The notes: generated by a model from the sequence alone, not told the origin. Positions 36,339 through 44,024 are shown, counted from the first letter of the stretch. The stretch: 44,875 nt of DNA from Myxococcales bacterium (GCA_023248855.1 JAHFDS010000007.1:2600-47474), one strand, 5' to 3'. Numbers and translations are program-made.

Positions 36339-37802
36339 TCAGGTGCGATAGGTCTTCGGATCGATGCCGTAGCGCTTGAGCCAGCGTTGAATCTGCATGC
36401 GGGCCTTGCCGCTGGCTGCGGCAACGGCCGTGATGTTGCCCCGGTGCTCGGTGAGCAGTCGAATCAGCTCTTCCCGCCGGCGCAGCTCTTCGTCGTCCAG
36501 CGCGGGCCCGTCCTGGGATAGCGGGCGCGGGGAGCGACCACGATGCAGAGCTTGACCGAGGTGGTTCTCGCCGATCGGTTCGTCCCCGGCGAGCGCCAGC
36601 GCGGCGGCCAGGCACTTGTCGAGCTCCCGAACGTTCAGTGGCCATCGGTGGCGGTAAAGCTCGCGCGCCGCCTCGGGCGTGAAGCTGACCTGCTCAGCAT
36701 CGGCGCCCGCGTGCTTGCGCAGGAGAACGGCCAGGAGAATCCCGAGGTCCTCGCGGCGCTCCCGGAGGGGTGGCAGTGTCGCCCGAAAGCCAGCAAGGCG
36801 TCCGAGCAGGTCCTCGCGAAACGTTCCGCTGACCGTCATGGCATCCACGTCTCGGTGGGTCGCCGCGACCACGCGCACGGAGACCTGGGCTGGCCGCGTG
36901 CCGCCGACGGGCAGCACCTCGCCTTCCTGCAGCACACGGAGGACGGCAGCCTGGGCGGCCAGGGGCAGGTCGCCGATCTCGTCCAGGAACAACGTGCCCC
37001 CGTCCGCGCTTCGCACGAGGCCCAGCTGATCGGCCGTCGCGCCCGAGAACGCCCCCTTGCGGTGACCGAACAGTTGCGACTCGACGAGGCCCTCAGGGAT
37101 TGCCCCGCAGTTGACGGCCACGAACGGGCCGCGCAGACCCGAGGTCGCGTGAACCGCCCGCGCCACGAGCTCCTTGCCGGTGCCTGTCTCGCCGGTCACG
37201 AGCACGGCGGCATCGGTGCGCGCGATGCGCGCGAGCGCCTCGAACTGCCGTTCCAGGGCGGGAGAGCAGGTGACCAGCTCCGCGAGCTGGGACTTCGATG
37301 CCGACAGGTCGAGATCGGCGCATTCCCCGACGACGGGGACCTTGCGCCGGAATACGAAGAAGGTGCAGCCGAGCTCGATGAGATCACCGTCGGCGAGCGT
37401 GGCCTGCCGCGCGGGCCACCCGTTGACGCGAGATCCGTTCTTGGACCCGCCATCCTCGAGCAGCCAGCGGTCTTCGTTCCGCACGAGCCTGGCATGGCTC
37501 GAGGACATCCACGGATCCGCCACGTGGACGACCAGACGGCGTCCGGCTCGGCTGGAGCTGCGGCTCGCGCCCCGCCCGAGCACCACCTCGTCCAGCTCGG
37601 AGAGGACGAATCGCACCGAGGCCTGCATCGGCTGGTCGCAGGTGAGGCCAGCGACCAGGTAGTCGATGGGGTGGGCCGCGGCCCGGCGCGGGCGCGCGTC
37701 CCACGACCGCGTGCTGCCGCCCTCGCCGTGCACGGAGGCAAGAGTATCCCGAAACAGGGGCTCGGGGCCCTCGCGCCAGGGCGGCGGCGGAGGGGTGGTC
37801 AT
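36339..37802 (-). CDS. FHA-domain sigma54-dependent enhancer-binding activator
   Basis: 487 residues from the ATG at 37802, overlapping the sigma gene stop (ATGA). The FHA domain (about 62-152) has LGRG, SSSHARL and GSKNGSRVNG, the phosphothreonine-binding set. The AAA+ sigma54-interaction domain has Walker A GETGTGKE, GAFSGA (a Ser in place of Thr in the usual GAFTGA), Walker B GGTLFLDEIGDL and LRERREDL. A Fis-type helix-turn-helix ends the protein (NITAVAAASGKARMQIQRWLKRYG). FHA suggests control by Ser/Thr phosphorylation, matching the WD40 kinase next door. The natural targets are probably the 25-bp palindromes found around it. Confidence 0.93.
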   Translation of the reverse strand: MTTPPPPPWREGPEPLFRDTLASVHGEGGSTRSWDARPRRAAAHPIDYLVAGLTCDQPMQASVRFVLSELDEVVLGRGASRSSSRAGRRLVVHVADPWMSSSHARLVRNEDRWLLEDGGSKNGSRVNGWPARQATLADGDLIELGCTFFVFRRKVPVVGECADLDLSASKSQLAELVTCSPALERQFEALARIARTDAAVLVTGETGTGKELVARAVHATSGLRGPFVAVNCGAIPEGLVESQLFGHRKGAFSGATADQLGLVRSADGGTLFLDEIGDLPLAAQAAVLRVLQEGEVLPVGGTRPAQVSVRVVAATHRDVDAMTVSGTFREDLLGRLAGFRATLPPLRERREDLGILLAVLLRKHAGADAEQVSFTPEAARELYRHRWPLNVRELDKCLAAALALAGDEPIGENHLGQALHRGRSPRPLSQDGPALDDEELRRREELIRLLTEHRGNITAVAAASGKARMQIQRWLKRYGIDPKTYRT

Positions 37803-38407
37803 GACGCCCGGAGCTCGGCTCGGAGGCGCCCCACCGCGCGAGCGTGCAAGCGGCAGCTCCATGAGCGCGACAAGCCGAGGCGAGTGCCGGCCTGTTCGAG
37901 AGTCTCGTCGTCGCGATAACAAGCCAGCAGGAGGAGCCTCTCGCGCGGGGGCAGGCCCAGAACGGCGCGCCGGAGTGTGGCGCACTCCTCCGAGCCGAGC
38001 AATTGCTCCTCCTGGGTCGCAAGGTCGCTCGGCAACGCATCAGGGTCTTCAGAGGCGAACACGCAGCGCTTCGCTTCGCTCCCTGGCCGCCGCCGGGTGC
38101 CCCCTTCGAGCTGCCGGAGCCCGTCGAGCATCGCGCCTCGGATGCGGTGGTGGGCGAACGTCAGGAACGTCAGCCCACGACCGGGTTCGAAGCGCCTTGC
38201 AGCGTCGACGAGGCCGAGAGCGCCATCGGCGATGAGCTCCTCGAGATCGACCTGACCGCCGAGCCGCGCCCGCTCACGGCGCGCGACGATTCGAACGTAG
38301 CCGACGTGTTTCTCCACCAGGGACCACCAGGTTGGACCAGCGTGTTGCGCTGATATCGATTCGACAGAGTGGAAGCCAGGCACGAGAAGAACGAATTCAA
38401 AGCGCAT
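37799..38407 (-). CDS. Small sigma70-family RNA polymerase sigma factor
   Basis: 202 residues from the ATG at 38407. Region 2 is clear: DLEELIADGALGLVDAARRF, then FLTFAHHRIRGAMLDGLRQL (2.4-like). Region 4 follows: LPPRERLLLLACYRDDETLEQAGTRLGLSRSWSCRLHARAVGRL, with a helix-turn-helix. Length and order resemble FliA/WhiG-type group-3 factors with a reduced region 3. It is encoded between the AgmX/PglI-like protein and the activator and overlaps the latter's start, so the two regulators are made together. Its promoter targets are unknown. A truncated relative lies at 41097-41189. Confidence 0.85.
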   Translation of the reverse strand: MRFEFVLLVPGFHSVESISAQHAGPTWWSLVEKHVGYVRIVARRERARLGGQVDLEELIADGALGLVDAARRFEPGRGLTFLTFAHHRIRGAMLDGLRQLEGGTRRRPGSEAKRCVFASEDPDALPSDLATQEEQLLGSEECATLRRAVLGLPPRERLLLLACYRDDETLEQAGTRLGLSRSWSCRLHARAVGRLRAELRAS

Positions 38408-38436
38408 GCCAGCCGGTCGGGTGCCGTATGTCGGGA

Positions 38437-39126
38437 TCAGTCCTCGCGGATCACCTTCGGCGGTTGCTTCGGCGGATTCAGCGGGAATGCAATGGCGGTA
38501 CTGCCTCCGCCGTCCGGCGGCGGGGATTCCATCGCGTAGAGGGTCTCGTGAAGGCATTCGAGCAGGAGGGCGTCCTTCGAGAAGGCACCCTCTGAGATCT
38601 CGGCGTCCTCCACCAGGCCCGCGACACCCTTTTCCGCGGCGAGCGTGACCTGGAGCCACACGGCATCCGCGTTCGTCGAGGGGTTACGCGCTCGCGCGGA
38701 ATCCACGCACTGCCTGAGGAGCGGCCGCGTGGCCATCACGGTGTGCTTCACCTTCTTGAGATAGTCAGTGGAGAGGGGGGCGTCCTCTGTGTCCTCGGCC
38801 GGGGCCGAGGGCCGCGAGGTCGGGCGTGCCTCGCCCGCGTGCTCCGGCGGCGCCGTGGTCTGCGCCCGGCGCGCGCTGCGAGCCTTCTCGATCGCAGCAA
38901 GGAGGGACTGTCGCCTGGTCGCTGCAGGCCTCGACTTCGCGGTCTGTAGCTCTCGCAGGTCGACGCGTGGTTCCTGGGGGCCGGTCGCTGTCTCGGTGGG
39001 CGGCGACGCGTCGGGCCGAAGGGCCCAAAGGACCAGTAGCCCGCCCGCAACCAGCGCCACGATCGCGGCGACGAGAGCGCTCGAACCGGGGGTCACCTTG
39101 CCGGATGTGCGCCTGGTGTCATGCAT
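38437..39126 (-). CDS. Membrane-anchored AgmX/PglI-like C-terminal domain protein
   Basis: 229 residues. An N-terminal transmembrane helix (SSALVAAIVALVAGGLLVLWAL) is followed by a charged disordered spacer. The C-terminal domain has LKKVKHTVMATRPLLRQCVDSARARNP, VWLQVTLAAEKGVAG, and ECLHETLYAMESPPPDGGG..AIAFPL. This arrangement matches the AgmX/PglI C-terminal fold of myxobacterial envelope proteins, which have TonB-like topology. It is probably anchored in the inner membrane with the domain in the periplasm. It sits between the Cys-rich secreted protein and the sigma factor; a structurally similar protein (41278-41880) holds the equivalent position in module B. Confidence 0.75.
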   Translation of the reverse strand: MHDTRRTSGKVTPGSSALVAAIVALVAGGLLVLWALRPDASPPTETATGPQEPRVDLRELQTAKSRPAATRRQSLLAAIEKARSARRAQTTAPPEHAGEARPTSRPSAPAEDTEDAPLSTDYLKKVKHTVMATRPLLRQCVDSARARNPSTNADAVWLQVTLAAEKGVAGLVEDAEISEGAFSKDALLLECLHETLYAMESPPPDGGGSTAIAFPLNPPKQPPKVIRED

Positions 39127-39158
39127 CGCGCTGCTCCACCGTCGCGCACTCTATTCGA

Positions 39159-40262
39159 TCAGCCGTCCTCCGAGGGTTCACGCGGCTTGGAAACGGGGCG
39201 TGTGAAGATCGCGTCCATCTCAGGTTCGTCGCTCTCCGAGGCACGGGGGTAGATGGGCGCGCAGCCGGCCTCCGAGCCGGACATTGACTCGGTCGTGGTG
39301 CGACACTGCTCTCCTTCGTCGCACCGGCGGCCGGTCTGAGAGTACATGTCGCATTTGCGGTAGCACACGCTCGGGGCGTCTGCGTACCCCAGGAATCCCG
39401 AACGCCCACAGACATACCCGTCCGGGCACGGCGACGGCGGGACGAGGCTGCAGGTCGGCCGGCACCTGGCGCGCAGGGCGCTTCCTGTGAACACTCCGTC
39501 GCAGCTCTGGCCGCTCGGGCATCGCCCGGGCGCGCAGCTCGGGACGCCGTTCGCGAACGGCGCCAGGGTGCGGCAGATCTTGGTGGCCTCGAGCCGGCTT
39601 TCAGGAGCGCACACCTGGTCCTTGCGGCAATCGGTGTCGGTGGCGCACGTGTCGTCGACGCAGACTGCTCCATCCGTTGTCTGCACACAGCGGTGTCCGC
39701 CACTGCAGCCACCACCTGCGTCGCAGAGCTGTCGGCACTTGCCGCCCCAGCACACGAGCGATTGCGAACAGCGCTGGTCCTTGGGTGGGCGGCGACCGCC
39801 CATGCACGCGACTCCGACCTGAGCCTCACCAGCTGGCGCGCATCGCCAGACCGCCGACTCTCCGCTCGCGAAGCGGCTGCACACCTTGCCTGGCCCACAC
39901 GAGGTGTCTGAGGCCGACTTGCAGGTCGACGCGTAGCAACCGACCTCGCCATCGACGAGCTCGCAGATCGTCTCGGGTGCACAGAGGTGTTCGTCCCTGC
40001 AAGCGGCGAGCGACCCGCGCGCGGTCTCGTGCGCTGCGATGTGGTCTCCGGGTAGACGCTGCGGCGTCCTGCGGACACGGTGATCCGTGGCGGTGGAAAC
40101 CACCTGTGCCAGCTCGACGCTACCAGGCGCAGCCGGAGCTACTGCTTCCCGGGGTGTGGGCGCTGGACCGCCGCGGCCGCGGGCGGCGAAGACGCAGACG
40201 CCCACCACGGCGAGGGCCGAGAGAAGGATCGCACCGGTGCGCTTGAGCGGGATCTTGGACAT
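39159..40262 (-). CDS. Secreted Cys-rich protein with repeated disulfide knots
   Basis: 367 residues from the ATG at 40262 (MSKIPLKRTGAILLSALAVVGVCVFA signal or anchor). The mature part has more than 30 Cys in repeated CxxxxxCxxGxxC patterns (SCGPGKVC, CVDDTCATDTDCRKDQVC, CAPGRCPSGQSC, CPDGYVC), resembling EGF/Dickkopf-like modules found in Polyangia secretomes. Many disulfides imply an extracytoplasmic location. It follows the small Cys-rich peptide after a strong hairpin, and precedes the AgmX/PglI-like protein by 32 bp. No enzymatic motif is visible; a surface adhesive or matrix role is a guess. Confidence 0.75.
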   Translation of the reverse strand: MSKIPLKRTGAILLSALAVVGVCVFAARGRGGPAPTPREAVAPAAPGSVELAQVVSTATDHRVRRTPQRLPGDHIAAHETARGSLAACRDEHLCAPETICELVDGEVGCYASTCKSASDTSCGPGKVCSRFASGESAVWRCAPAGEAQVGVACMGGRRPPKDQRCSQSLVCWGGKCRQLCDAGGGCSGGHRCVQTTDGAVCVDDTCATDTDCRKDQVCAPESRLEATKICRTLAPFANGVPSCAPGRCPSGQSCDGVFTGSALRARCRPTCSLVPPSPCPDGYVCGRSGFLGYADAPSVCYRKCDMYSQTGRRCDEGEQCRTTTESMSGSEAGCAPIYPRASESDEPEMDAIFTRPVSKPREPSEDG

Positions 40263-40296
40263 GGATCGCCTGTGCATGACTGTCGGTGGTCGAGGG

Positions 40297-40326
40297 TCCC
40301 GGGCGCCGAAGCACCGGCGCCCGGGA
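40297..40326 (-). terminator. Strong hairpin after the Cys-rich peptide gene
   Basis: A perfect 12-bp stem TCCCGGGCGCCG/CGGCGCCCGGGA with a 6-nt loop, 14 bp after the peptide stop and before the next gene in the operon; no U-tract follows. It probably attenuates downstream genes or protects the peptide mRNA. Confidence 0.65.
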
Positions 40327-40340
40327 TCTCGAGCGGCTCC

Positions 40341-40571
40341 CTACATCGAGCAGCTCATCGCGGTGCTCCCACTGCAACTGCAGCTGGCTCCCACGTCGGT
40401 CGTGTACCAGACGCAGAACCCGGACCGGTCACAGTCGATCGTGTAGCGCACCATCCGGCCCCCCTCGCAGCCGACCCAGGAAATGGGCCTCGCCTCTACG
40501 CGGCTGGGTTCGACGGTCATGGCCGACGTGCCGATCAGACACAACATCGCGAGCTTCAGTATGTTCTTCAT
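40341..40571 (-). CDS. Secreted Cys-rich peptide A
   Basis: 76 residues. The signal peptide MKNILKLAMLCLIGTSAMTV ends near VEA. The mature peptide of about 49 residues has six Cys (VGCEGG, IDCDRSGFCVWY, ASCSCSGS, SCSM), enough for three disulfides, and a composition rich in Ser/Gly/Thr. It is preceded by a sigma54-like promoter (40649-40665) and a 25-bp palindrome. It is the first gene of the operon that ends with the sigma54 activator, and lies opposite a truncated lipoprotein. Function unknown: signal, toxin or matrix peptide. Confidence 0.7.
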   Translation of the reverse strand: MKNILKLAMLCLIGTSAMTVEPSRVEARPISWVGCEGGRMVRYTIDCDRSGFCVWYTTDVGASCSCSGSTAMSCSM

Positions 40572-40648
40572 CGCCTCGTCCTCGAAGGTTTGTTGTCAGT
40601 GCGAGGCGCTCATCCAGCAGAGAATCGAGGTAAGGGACCGTTCGGCCG

Positions 40649-40665
40649 AGCGAAGCGGTGTGCCA
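40649..40665 (-). promoter_or_regulatory. Sigma54-like promoter, peptide A operon
   Basis: On the minus strand TGGCACACCGCTTCGCT matches TGGCAC-N5-TTGC except that the -12 GC is displaced by one base (TTCGC). It ends 77 bp before the peptide ATG. Confidence 0.4.
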
Positions 40666-40709
40666 AGACACCAAGGACCCGTGCAAGCCCGTCGCCCTGG
40701 CCCGCCGTT

Positions 40710-40734
40710 GTTGCACGCGCACACGCCCCGCAAC
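40710..40734. promoter_or_regulatory. 25-bp palindrome site 3 (GTTGCA-N13-CGCAAC)
   Basis: One mismatch; 44 bp upstream of the leftward promoter and 99 bp from site 4. Confidence 0.6.
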
Positions 40735-40808
40735 ACGGAGCTCATTCCATGTTGACGGCTTCTTTCACCTTGGCAGACGCGCCGATAGAAGGTAGCGCTC
40801 GCCGCCGG

Positions 40809-40833
40809 GTTGCACCGTGTACGCGACTGCAAC
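40809..40833. promoter_or_regulatory. 25-bp palindrome site 4 (GTTGCA-N13-TGCAAC, perfect)
   Basis: Lies 78 bp upstream of the rightward -24/-12 promoter at 40912. Confidence 0.7.
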
Positions 40834-40911
40834 GCGCGAAGCCTCCTGAGGCGGGCAACGCGCCCGAGATAGATGCGCGGAAGGACGCTGTCGCTCCTGG
40901 TGCGACGCGAC

Positions 40912-40927
40912 GGGAACGCCGCTTGCT
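40912..40927 (+). promoter_or_regulatory. Sigma54 promoter (GGGAACGCCGCTTGCT)
   Basis: GG and GC are in correct -24/-12 spacing; TTGCT matches consensus. The same promoter, with identical -24 and -12 elements, occurs at 44133. Confidence 0.7.
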
Positions 40928-41008
40928 TTCGCCCCGCGCCAGTGCTCGAGGGCGGAACGGAAGACCGTGTGGCTCCCGTTCGCGCCCCTCTGCCCGGAAG
41001 AAATGGCA

Positions 41009-41176
41009 ATGGCTCGGACTGCATCGAAGCGACTTGTGCTGGCGTTCTCCTTCGTTCTCGTCGCCTGTGGGAGCCGGCCGCAGCCGCAGGAAAGGGACGC
41101 GCGCGCTCACGGTGCGCGAGCGCGCGAACGTAGCCGACGTGATCCTCCACGAGGTCCCACCAGGCTGGCGCGCTGA
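41009..41176 (+). pseudogene. Truncated lipoprotein (module A copy)
   Basis: The start MARTASKRLVLAFSFVLVACGSRPQ is clearly homologous to the DNRLRE lipoprotein at 44239 (MARIVSKRLVLAVLACSLVLAACGNR), including the upstream promoter. After about 35 codons the similarity ends and the frame runs antisense through a sigma-factor remnant to a stop at 41176. The gene has lost its functional domain but keeps an intact sigma54 promoter. Confidence 0.75.
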
Positions 41177-41189
41177 GATGTGCGGACAT
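41097..41189 (-). pseudogene. Sigma factor N-terminal remnant
   Basis: From an ATG at 41189, SAHLSAPAWWDLVEDHVGYVR is homologous to SAQHAGPTWWSLVEKHVGYVR of the intact sigma gene (37799-38407), and the DNA in between (GAACGTAGCCGACGTG) is conserved. Similarity stops after RERAR at about 41097, and no region 2 or 4 remains. It follows the last gene of module B by 88 bp in the same direction, just where a sigma gene follows in operon A. Confidence 0.75.
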
Positions 41190-41277
41190 CTGTGTGATGG
41201 AGCTCTTGCTGGACGCGAGGAGCACCCGGTTCAAGGTGCGTGCCAGCGGAGGGGCTCCGCGGTGCGTCTGCTGAGCG

Positions 41278-41880
41278 TCAGGTCTTCGAGGGACTGGCCT
41301 CGTAGCTCAACCGAAACGGCACCCGACCGCGGAATTGCCCGGCCAGCCGCTGGAAGAGGGGCACGCTGCGCTGTGCAGACAGGGCGCGCAGGAGGCAGCG
41401 GGTGACCTCTTCAGAGATCCAGCCCTCGACGAGCCGGCAAGACTCGACGCCACCGGCCAGCGCCCCGTCGGTCTGGCCGGTCACGGCGAAGGTGCACTCG
41501 ATGGAAAATGGCTGCTCGACGGGGGCGTTGAAGCAGTCCGTCGGCGCGGGCACCGCGTTGAAGTGCCGGGTGATGGCGCTCTGGAGGATCGCGGCGTCCC
41601 GAGGGGACGACAGCGCCAGCCTCCCGAGATCAGGGATCTCCGCCTCCCGGACGAACCCGGCGTCACGCCGTCTGACGAGCTGCGCGATCTTCCCTTGCAG
41701 CTCGGCGCGCGCACCGGCACGCGCTGAATCTGAAGCGCCAGGAGCCGCCGCGACCGCTTCGGGCCGAGCGGCCTGCGCAGTGGCAGGCTCTTCCACCGCG
41801 AGGAACCAGCGAGCGAGGAAGTGCGCCGATGCGAACGCGAGCGCGCCCACGATGCTATAGGCCAGGAATCTTGATCCCAT
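41278..41880 (-). CDS. Membrane-anchored protein with AgmX/PglI-like C-terminus (module B)
   Basis: 200 residues from the ATG at 41880, overlapping the upstream gene by 26 bp. An N-terminal transmembrane helix (FLAYSIVGALAFASAHFLARWFL), an Ala-rich spacer and a C-terminal domain with DCFNAPVEQPFSIECTFAV, VESCRLVEG and EEVTRCLLRAL..VPFRLSYE, four Cys in all. The final CLxxAL...G-V-FRL resembles the AgmX/PglI-like protein at 38437, and both genes precede a sigma gene or remnant. Periplasmic location inferred. Confidence 0.6.
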   Translation of the reverse strand: MGSRFLAYSIVGALAFASAHFLARWFLAVEEPATAQAARPEAVAAAPGASDSARAGARAELQGKIAQLVRRRDAGFVREAEIPDLGRLALSSPRDAAILQSAITRHFNAVPAPTDCFNAPVEQPFSIECTFAVTGQTDGALAGGVESCRLVEGWISEEVTRCLLRALSAQRSVPLFQRLAGQFRGRVPFRLSYEASPSKT

Positions 41881-42598
41881 ACTTCCTGAGCTCGGCCGCA
41901 TACTCCGGCTCGTCCTTGGCCTGTTGGAGTGTGGTGCGTCGAGTGGCCTCGAGCCGTTGCCGATAGGCCTCGAGGTCGCGGTCTCGTTGCTCGGCCGAGA
42001 ACACGATGTGGAATGGCATCCTCGTCGTGCCGTCGCCCAGATCCACATCGGACGCCGCGTCCACGCCTGCACGCGCCGAATAGCGGCCGAGCTGCAACGC
42101 CATGAGGGCGGTGTTGCCGTCGGCCTCCGACGCGACCACGTTGACGAGGCAGCTCTGCGTGCGGCACTCGACGCTCTCGAGCTTCACGCTCGGCGCCAGG
42201 GCCGACAGGTCCTTGGCGATCACCTCCGCGAAGAACTTCTCGTGTCTTGTGGCCCAGGGCTCTGTGCGCGATTCGCGCTCGAAGATCTCGCGCGACGTCT
42301 TCCGCAGCGCGGTTGCAACCTTCAGACCGTCGTACGCCGGGCTCGACGAATCGATCACGATGTCGCCCCCCTTCGCGCTGGGAGAGCGGTAAAGGGGCAC
42401 GGCCGCGCTGGCACCTGGTCCCGGCGCGCCCGCGGGCTCCTGCCCAGGTGCCTCTCTGGAGGCGCCGCCAACACCGGGTGCGCTGCGGAGCATGGCGCTG
42501 CCCGCCCCGAGCGCGGCTGCGATGACCGCCAGCAGGGCGAGGGCCCTACGACTGGGAGGGGACGACGACAATGTGCTGCTCCTCGTTGACAGCCTCAT
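41855..42598 (-). CDS. Membrane-anchored protein with VECRTxxC-type periplasmic domain
   Basis: 247 residues. An N-terminal membrane helix (RALALLAVIAAALGAGSAML), a Pro/Ala/Gly spacer (about 40-75), and a domain with EPWATRHEKFFAEVIAKDL, VKLESVECRTQSCLVNVVA and PFHIVFSAEQRDRDLEAYRQRLEATRR. The VECRTxxC pair of cysteines in a small alpha/beta domain recurs in Myxococcota exported proteins; it has no assigned function I can name. It overlaps the previous gene's end by 53 bp if the ATG at 42598 is used; a TTG at 42571 is possible. Part of module B operon. Confidence 0.6.
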   Translation of the reverse strand: MRLSTRSSTLSSSPPSRRALALLAVIAAALGAGSAMLRSAPGVGGASREAPGQEPAGAPGPGASAAVPLYRSPSAKGGDIVIDSSSPAYDGLKVATALRKTSREIFERESRTEPWATRHEKFFAEVIAKDLSALAPSVKLESVECRTQSCLVNVVASEADGNTALMALQLGRYSARAGVDAASDVDLGDGTTRMPFHIVFSAEQRDRDLEAYRQRLEATRRTTLQQAKDEPEYAAELRKYGIKIPGL

Positions 42599-43447
42599 AC
42601 CCCGCCCGGCTCGCCATTTGGATGACCTGAACGCCGACCGCGCAGGTCCCGCGGCAGGCCTGCACAGAGCTGGCTGGGATCGTCGCGACCGCGCGTCGTG
42701 GCTCGAAGAGGATCCTGGATCCGCGATCCTCAGAGGACCAGTAGCGCTGCTCCACGTCGTGAGAGGAGGGTCCCACCAGCCGCCCGAACCAGATCAACGC
42801 TCGCGACGTGTCGGCATTCGCCGTTGCGGTCACGGACAGGGTGCCGTCCGAGCCGCGGTCGATCGCGACGGCCAGGTCGAAGGGCAGGGGCTTCTCGACC
42901 TTGATCCGACGGGTTTCGCCCTGTGCGCTGAAGCGCAGATCCAGATCCGAGCACAAGGGCAGGACCGGGAGGCTGCCATAGCCCTGGAACACACCCGCCT
43001 CCTGCTGCGCGCATTGCCGCTTTCCATCGAGGCAGAGCTGGACGCTCGTGTCCGGTCGGCCGTCGGGGAGATAGGCCTCGGGGATGGCGTAGAGGCCTTC
43101 GCTCGTCGTTGCTTCGCCTTCGCCCGACGCGTCCGGTGCACCGTGACCTTGGTTCGCTCAAGCCGACCTGACCATCGCTCGCCAGCCAACGTGCAGTCCA
43201 CCGTGGGCTCGTAGAAACGGTCAGGCGCACCGTTGTGGTTGACATCGACGTAGGCGATGGCTGCGTGGGCTGAGGCCGAGACGACGAAAGGGCCAGAGAT
43301 CTCGGCACCATGCGAAGGAGAGATCCATGCGTTCCCGGTGACCAGCATGGGCGTCGCCGAAAACCCGTTCTCGACACGCCCCTCCCTGTTCGAGGCCTCG
43401 CAGCCGCAACTCGTGATCAGGAGAGCGACGGTGATTCGCGACAGCAT
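42546..43447 (-). pseudogene. Lipoprotein with one frameshift (module B)
   Basis: It starts MLSRITVALLITSCGCEASN (lipobox Cys) from the ATG at 43447, 10 bp after the peptide gene. The first frame covers ISGPFVVSASAHAAIAYVDVNHNGAPDRFYEP (a Ca-binding-like DVNHNGAPDRF motif) up to KVTV. After position about 43138 sense continues in the next frame as APDASGEGEATTSEGLYAIPE, through LPVLPLCSDLDLRF, to QHIVVVPSQS and the stop at 42546. Restoring one G (GGTGCA to GGTGGCA) rejoins the frames. A genuine mutation or a sequencing error. Confidence 0.65.
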
Positions 43448-43457
43448 CTGCGTACGC

Positions 43458-43730
43458 CTAGAACGAGTAGAGGCCGCGGGTGCTGCTCCTCGGACACTGG
43501 CCCCACTCGATGCAGTACTGGCAGGCCTCGCCGATCCCCGGATCGTACCCTTCATCCGCATCGTCAACCTCGCAGTGGTCGGAGCCGGCGGGCAGCCTCA
43601 TGCAGTAGCAGCGACAGCCGCGGTTCCAGACCGCGGCAGAGCATCCCCCAATCGCCATCGCTGGCGCCTCGGAAAAGGCCGTGAGAGCCATCGTGAGCAA
43701 TGCTGCAAGCTTGACCGTGATCGAACGCAT
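43458..43730 (-). CDS. Secreted Cys-rich peptide B
   Basis: 90 residues from the ATG at 43730, with a strong AGGAGG 8 nt upstream. The signal MRSITVKLAALLTMALTAFS ends near AMA. The mature part of about 64 residues has eight Cys (GGCSAAV, RGCRCYCMR, DHCEVDD, ACQYC, QCPRS), enough for four disulfides. A sigma54-like promoter lies 31-46 bp upstream and 25-bp palindromes farther up. First gene of module B. It does not align simply with peptide A beyond the signal and Cys density. Function unknown. Confidence 0.7.
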   Translation of the reverse strand: MRSITVKLAALLTMALTAFSEAPAMAIGGCSAAVWNRGCRCYCMRLPAGSDHCEVDDADEGYDPGIGEACQYCIEWGQCPRSSTRGLYSF

Positions 43731-43760
43731 AGTGAACACCTCCTTGTGGCATGAAGCGGT

Positions 43761-43776
43761 TGCACGTCACGTACCA
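43761..43776 (-). promoter_or_regulatory. Sigma54 promoter, peptide B operon (TGGTACGTGACGTGCA)
   Basis: Correct -24/-12 spacing; matches TGGCACG-N4-TTGCA at 14 of the 16 positions (the four N count as matches). Confidence 0.65.
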
Positions 43777-43901
43777 CCTGCGCGCCACACCTTGCGAACG
43801 CGCGTCGCCCTCACGACCGAACATCAGGAGCGAACCGAGCAGGATTACATCCTCCAGCCAGGCCTGCTCAAGGGGCTACTCGTGGGCCCCTCCCGTGCGG
43901 C

Positions 43902-43926
43902 GTTGCACCCGCACGAGGCCTGCAAC
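43902..43926. promoter_or_regulatory. 25-bp palindrome site 5 (GTTGCA-N13-TGCAAC, perfect)
   Basis: 125 bp upstream of the leftward promoter at 43776; 98 bp from site 6. Confidence 0.7.
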
Positions 43927-43999
43927 ACCGAACCGTCGCTGCGTCTGAGCCCGTTTCTCGAGGCGTGACGACGACGTAGCCGTCCGCGCGCGCCGGCAG

Positions 44000-44024
44000 G
44001 TTGCACCCGCCGCGTCGGTGCAAC
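44000..44024. promoter_or_regulatory. 25-bp palindrome site 6 (GTTGCA-N13-TGCAAC, perfect)
   Basis: 108 bp upstream of the rightward promoter at 44133; spacer begins CCCGC like site 5. Confidence 0.7.

Noticed and set aside
39918-39940. CTTGCA...AGCAAC as a seventh palindrome
   Set aside because: Spacing is 11 rather than 13, half-sites are imperfect, and it lies inside the Cys-rich protein gene.
40596-40750. Minus-strand Cys-containing reading frame (VCACNNGG...ACTGPWCLG) as another peptide gene
   Set aside because: No ribosome-binding site or signal peptide. It spans palindrome 3 and the promoter of peptide A, so it is control DNA.
43748-43765. Plus-strand TGGCATGAAGCGGTTGCA as a sigma54 promoter
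   Set aside because: The GG to GC distance is two bases too long, and it overlaps the better minus-strand box at 43761-43776.
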